Assembly (NCBI GenBank): GCA_018064165.1
Contig: JAGOZV010000018.1
Location: 1 to 9,764, forward strand
DNA: 9,764 nt
From: Candidatus Saccharimonadota bacterium
GTDB lineage: Bacteria > Patescibacteriota > Saccharimonadia > Saccharimonadales > Saccharimonadaceae
Direction of reading: 5' to 3'
Positions 7,066-9,764 of this stretch are shown one piece after another; within the stretch, counting starts at the first letter, position 1, and the number at the start of each line of letters is the position of its first letter. Under the pieces are notes generated by a model, which made no database searches, was not told the origin of the DNA, and was given only the letters and a program-made list of their open reading frames with translations. A program made the position numbers and the translations under genes.

Positions 7066-8184
7066 ATGTTGAAATTTGTTGATGCAGTCTACTTAAAATT
7101 AATTAAGCCGATTTTGTTTGCCATGTCTCCAGATAAGGCGCATTCTTTAATTATGTCTGTTATGGCCTGGGCTGGTGGCGTCGGTTTTCTTCGGTTTCTT
7201 GCTAGTAAAATGTTCGGTAAAAAATATCCGCAATTAAAAACAAATTTTAAAGGCTTAGATTTTGATTCTCCGGTTGGCCTTTCGGCTGGGCTAGATAAAA
7301 ATGGCCAAATCGTACCAATAATTTCTTGTTTGGGTTTTGGTTTTTCTGAAGTTGGATCAGTTACCGCCGAAAAATGCGAAGGCAATGCTCGTCCATGGTT
7401 TCACCGATTACCAGCAGATAAATCTTTAGTGGTGCATGCCGGATTAGCAAATGTAGGTGTTGTGTCCGTGCTTAAAAATATTCAAAAAAATTCCAAATTT
7501 TATTCAAAAAAATTCCCAGTAATTTTGTCAGTTGCACGCAATAATAGCCCTTGTGTTGTTACCGACAAAGAATCTATAACCGATTATATTGCCAGTATAA
7601 AAGCGGGCGAAAAATCTTCGAATATAAAAATGATTGAAATAAATATATCTTGTCCGAATGCATACGGTGGAGAGCAGTTTACTAGGGCAGAGGCTTTTAG
7701 CGAATTAATAAAAGAAGTAGGAAAATTAAAACTAAAAAAGCCAGTAATTATTAAAATGCCTAGTGATTTAGCTTGGAAAGATTTCAAAAAATTAATAGAT
7801 ATAGCGTTAGAAAAAAATATTTCGATTTTCTCAATCTCAAATCTTGCAAAAGATCGTTCGTTAATAAAAAATAGCGAACTGCCAGCCGATGTTAAAGGGG
7901 GTTTAAGTGGTAAGCCGGTTCAAAAATTGAGTGATGATTTAATTGCTAAAACTTATCATGAATACGGTAAAAAAGTTACAATTATTGGCATTGGCGGAAT
8001 ATTTACTGCAGAAGACGCTTATAGGAAAATTAAATTGGGCGCTAGCTATGTCGAGCTTATTACTGGCATGATTTATGGCGGCCCGCAAGTAGTAGCGCAA
8101 ATTAACGAGGGGCTTGTTGAGTTCATGAGACAAGATGATTACAAAAATATTTCAGAAGTGGTGGGTGTAGATGTCGGTAAATAA
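7066..8184 (+). CDS. pyrD: Dihydroorotate dehydrogenase, class 2-like, with Cys at the catalytic-base position
   Basis: A 372-residue FMN enzyme oxidising dihydroorotate to orotate in pyrimidine synthesis. The N-terminal extension (about 1-45: KLIKPILFAMSPDKAHSLIM) is the membrane-binding helix region of class 2, quinone-linked enzymes. Class 2 blocks follow: GLSAGLDKNG at 71-80 (Lys78), FGFSEVGSVT at 91-100, ARNNSP at 157-162, IIKMPSDLAW with Lys230, ISN with Asn259, GGLSGKP at 278-284, GIGGIFTAEDA at 308-318 and ITG at 332-334. At the catalytic base it has NISCPN with Cys196, where class 2 enzymes normally have Ser (NISSPN) and class 1 has Cys. Several usual class 2 positions are also changed, for example HAGLANVG at 124-131 in place of the NRxGFNN-like sequence. 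No other pyr gene is in the window, so the source of dihydroorotate is not shown. The 3' end overlaps the next gene by 14 bases. Confidence 0.92.
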   Translation: MLKFVDAVYLKLIKPILFAMSPDKAHSLIMSVMAWAGGVGFLRFLASKMFGKKYPQLKTNFKGLDFDSPVGLSAGLDKNGQIVPIISCLGFGFSEVGSVTAEKCEGNARPWFHRLPADKSLVVHAGLANVGVVSVLKNIQKNSKFYSKKFPVILSVARNNSPCVVTDKESITDYIASIKAGEKSSNIKMIEINISCPNAYGGEQFTRAEAFSELIKEVGKLKLKKPVIIKMPSDLAWKDFKKLIDIALEKNISIFSISNLAKDRSLIKNSELPADVKGGLSGKPVQKLSDDLIAKTYHEYGKKVTIIGIGGIFTAEDAYRKIKLGASYVELITGMIYGGPQVVAQINEGLVEFMRQDDYKNISEVVGVDVGK

Positions 8185-8812
8185 ATACACAGAAGAAGCA
8201 GAGAAGCGACTGAAAGAATTTTATAGCAAAAAGAAACGAATTTCTTATCCTAAAGAAGAGATTTTAATTACCCCAATGCCTGCAAAAAATCTTGATAAAA
8301 TTTTTTATATCGAAAAGGGTAGGGTAATTGAATACGATGTAAATAGTCGTGGCGACAAGGTAATTCTAAATGTTTTCAAAGAGGGCTCTTTTTTTCCTAT
8401 GAATCATGCGCTGGCAAAAACAGACATTAAATATTATTTTGAAACAGATAGTGAAGTAATGGTGCGCGAAACAACTCCAAATGAGATAATTAATTTTATC
8501 GAGAGCAATAGTGTGGTGCTATTTGATCTAATGACACGAGTGTCTGTGGGTATGGAAGGCGTGTTAGAGCGGTTAAAATTTTCACTTTCAGGAAATCTTG
8601 AAAGTAAAATATTGGCAGAACTATTTTTGACCTCTGAAAGATTTGGCTACACAGAGGGCGAGAATGGAACACGCACTTTGAAGCAGGAGCTTTCGGTAAC
8701 AAGAATTTCTGAATTAATTGGTGCAAGCCGAGAAGCTACCAGCAGAAGTGTAACCAAGCTTATTAAAGAAGGCAAAATTTCTCGTCAGAAAAAAATCTAT
8801 ACCATAAACTAA
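8171..8812 (+). CDS. Crp/Fnr-fold transcription regulator
   Basis: A 213-residue DNA-binding regulator. Residues about 25-110 fit a cyclic-nucleotide-binding-like beta-roll (IFYIEKGRVIEYDVNSRGDK, then ILNVFKEGSFF). A long dimerisation helix covers about 112-140. A Crp-type winged helix-turn-helix follows at about 170-205: LSVTRISELIGASREATSR, with a recognition helix around Ser186-Leu197. The phosphate-binding signature of cAMP-responsive Crp (FGE and a following Arg-Ser/Thr) is absent: the equivalent stretch reads EGSFFPMNHALAKT. There is no cysteine anywhere, so an Fnr-type iron-sulfur cluster is excluded. Its ligand, if any, is unknown. The ATG overlaps the 3' end of pyrD, implying co-transcription and perhaps coupled translation. 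No clear Shine-Dalgarno site is visible and no other start fits better. Confidence 0.9.
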   Translation: MSVNKYTEEAEKRLKEFYSKKKRISYPKEEILITPMPAKNLDKIFYIEKGRVIEYDVNSRGDKVILNVFKEGSFFPMNHALAKTDIKYYFETDSEVMVRETTPNEIINFIESNSVVLFDLMTRVSVGMEGVLERLKFSLSGNLESKILAELFLTSERFGYTEGENGTRTLKQELSVTRISELIGASREATSRSVTKLIKEGKISRQKKIYTIN

Positions 8813-8830
8813 AATTTACCCTTATAGACA

Positions 8831-8839
8831 TGATATAAT
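8831..8839 (+). promoter_or_regulatory. Perfect extended -10 promoter of serS, leaderless spacing
   Basis: TGATATAAT is an exact TGnTATAAT. It ends 7 bases before the ATG at 8847, so transcription should begin at or beside the start codon. There is no Shine-Dalgarno sequence. This is the best -10 match in the window. Confidence 0.75.
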
Positions 8840-8846
8840 TAGAACT

Positions 8847-9764
8847 ATGTTAGATGTAAAATTTATCCGTGAAAATCCCGAGTTAGTGCAAAGCGATGCC
8901 GCCAAAAAGGGCTACGATATTTCTATAAAAGATTTATTAAAGCAAGATGAAACTCGCCGCAAACTAAAAACAGAAGCCGACGAAATTCGTAAAAACCGTA
9001 ATGCAATAAACGAAGAAATAAAACAAGCAAAAGGCAAGCCAGACGCTTCTTTAATTGAGAAAACAAAACAGTTAAAGAACGAGCTCCAGCTTATAGAAGA
9101 AGAATTTTTTCAGGCTCAAGAAAAATTTGATGAGCTGATTCAAATCGTGCCAAATATCTTGGGTAGTGATGTGCCTTTAGGTGGAGAAGAAGACAGTGTT
9201 GAAATTAAAAACTGGGGCACTCGTAAAGAAAACGCAGAAGATCATTTAGAATACATGACAAAACGTGGTTGGGTAGATTTTGAAAGAGGCGCAAAAGTTG
9301 CCGGCGCAAAATTTTACTATCTTAAGGGCAATGGAGCTTTACTGGAAAATGCGATTTATCAATTTGCTTTAAATATGCTAATAAAAGAAGGCTTTGAATT
9401 TATGACTGTGCCTCATATGGTTACTGAGCGCATCGCTTATGGGTCTGGCTTTGCGCCAAAAAGTAGCGAAGAGAGTAATGAATATTTTGTTAATGATAAT
9501 TTAATGTTAATTGGTACAGCAGAGGCGCCCTTAACTGGTTATCATGCAGACGAAATTATAAACGAATCTGAATTACCCTTAAAATATGTTGGTTATAGTC
9601 CTTGTTATCGCCGAGAAGCTGGTGCCTACGGAAAGCATTCCAGGGGTTTATTCAGAGTTCATCAATTTAATAAACTAGAAATGTACATATTCACCACAAA
9701 AGAAGATAGCGAAAAAATGCATCAGGAAATTTTGAGCTATGAAGAAAAAATTTGGCAAGCTTTG
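8847..9764 (+). CDS. serS: Seryl-tRNA synthetase, 3'-truncated by the window edge
   Basis: The first 306 residues of a class II synthetase charging tRNA-Ser (and tRNA-Sec where present) with serine; the frame is open to the last base. Complete family members are about 420-430 residues, so some 120, including motif 3, lie to the right. MLDVKFIRENPELVQ is the typical SerRS N terminus. Residues about 27-100 form the long antiparallel coiled-coil arm that grips the tRNA-Ser extra arm. The core shows GTAEAPLTGYH at 223-233, CYRREAGAYGKHSRGLFR at 253-270 and VHQFNKLEMY at 271-280, which make up the serine-binding TAE element and motif 2. The start is set by the family N terminus and by the perfect -10 element immediately ahead of it. 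Nothing suggests damage within the visible part. Confidence 0.97.
   Translation, partial: MLDVKFIRENPELVQSDAAKKGYDISIKDLLKQDETRRKLKTEADEIRKNRNAINEEIKQAKGKPDASLIEKTKQLKNELQLIEEEFFQAQEKFDELIQIVPNILGSDVPLGGEEDSVEIKNWGTRKENAEDHLEYMTKRGWVDFERGAKVAGAKFYYLKGNGALLENAIYQFALNMLIKEGFEFMTVPHMVTERIAYGSGFAPKSSEESNEYFVNDNLMLIGTAEAPLTGYHADEIINESELPLKYVGYSPCYRREAGAYGKHSRGLFRVHQFNKLEMYIFTTKEDSEKMHQEILSYEEKIWQAL

Noticed and set aside
6830..7072. 80-codon + strand frame overlapping the end of the helicase gene and the start of pyrD
   Set aside because: It lies almost wholly inside the helicase gene in another frame, has no recognisable domain, and overlaps two firm genes.
7089..7385. 98-codon open frame on the - strand opposite pyrD
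   Set aside because: It is antisense to conserved DHODH motifs with no independent support.
3..9764. Alternative genetic code with UGA as glycine
   Set aside because: No in-frame TGA occurs in any gene, and conserved glycines in all motifs are GGN codons, so the standard bacterial code explains everything.
1..9764. Mobile element, phage, CRISPR or defence island
   Set aside because: All genes are core housekeeping on one strand with uniform base composition. I see no direct-repeat arrays, terminal inverted repeats, transposase or integrase motifs.

Overview
The window is a dense block of ordinary bacterial housekeeping genes, all on the + strand. Spacers run from zero to about 125 bases, and one pair of genes overlaps. 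There are nine protein genes: the 3' end of a site-2 protease (rseP-like), a CPBP-family membrane protease, prolyl-tRNA synthetase, greA, lysyl-tRNA synthetase, a DEAH-family RNA helicase, dihydroorotate dehydrogenase, a Crp/Fnr-fold regulator, and the 5' part of seryl-tRNA synthetase, which runs off the right edge. I see no rRNA, tRNA, CRISPR array, insertion sequence, integrase or phage gene, and no gene-free stretch over 300 bases.

The DNA is AT-rich with short spacers and lean proteins, and the ProRS is of the short archaeal/eukaryotic type. Several enzymes are divergent: zinc ligands lost in ProRS, an altered motif 3 in LysRS, and a class 2-like DHODH with a cysteine at the catalytic-base position. 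Together this suggests a reduced-genome lineage such as Patescibacteria/CPR, with Saccharibacteria as my best guess. That placement is inference. All eight visible stop codons are TAA or TAG and TGA is never a sense codon, so the UGA-to-glycine code of Gracilibacteria/Absconditabacteria is not in use here.

Layout: bases 1-1412 hold two intramembrane proteases joined stop-to-start. Bases 1438-2856 hold proS; an rseP-proS neighbourhood is also familiar from Firmicutes. Bases 2857-2982 are the most structured non-coding stretch: a near-consensus promoter, a perfect 24-bp palindrome or terminator-like hairpin, and a possible second promoter with a Shine-Dalgarno site, all ahead of greA (2983-3438). 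Then follow lysS (3471-4967), the helicase (4990-7038), pyrD (7066-8184), the overlapping regulator gene (8171-8812) and serS (8847 onward).

The strongest pattern outside the coding regions is the arrangement of starts. proS, lysS, the helicase gene, pyrD and serS each have an extended -10 element (TGn plus a TATAAT-like hexamer) ending only 6-9 bases before the ATG, with no Shine-Dalgarno sequence. This predicts leaderless or nearly leaderless mRNAs, each gene having its own promoter despite the tight packing. greA and the CPBP gene are the exceptions, with possible Shine-Dalgarno sites. I found no clear undescribed multi-gene system; the value here lies in the start architecture, the greA leader and residue-level oddities in otherwise familiar enzymes.
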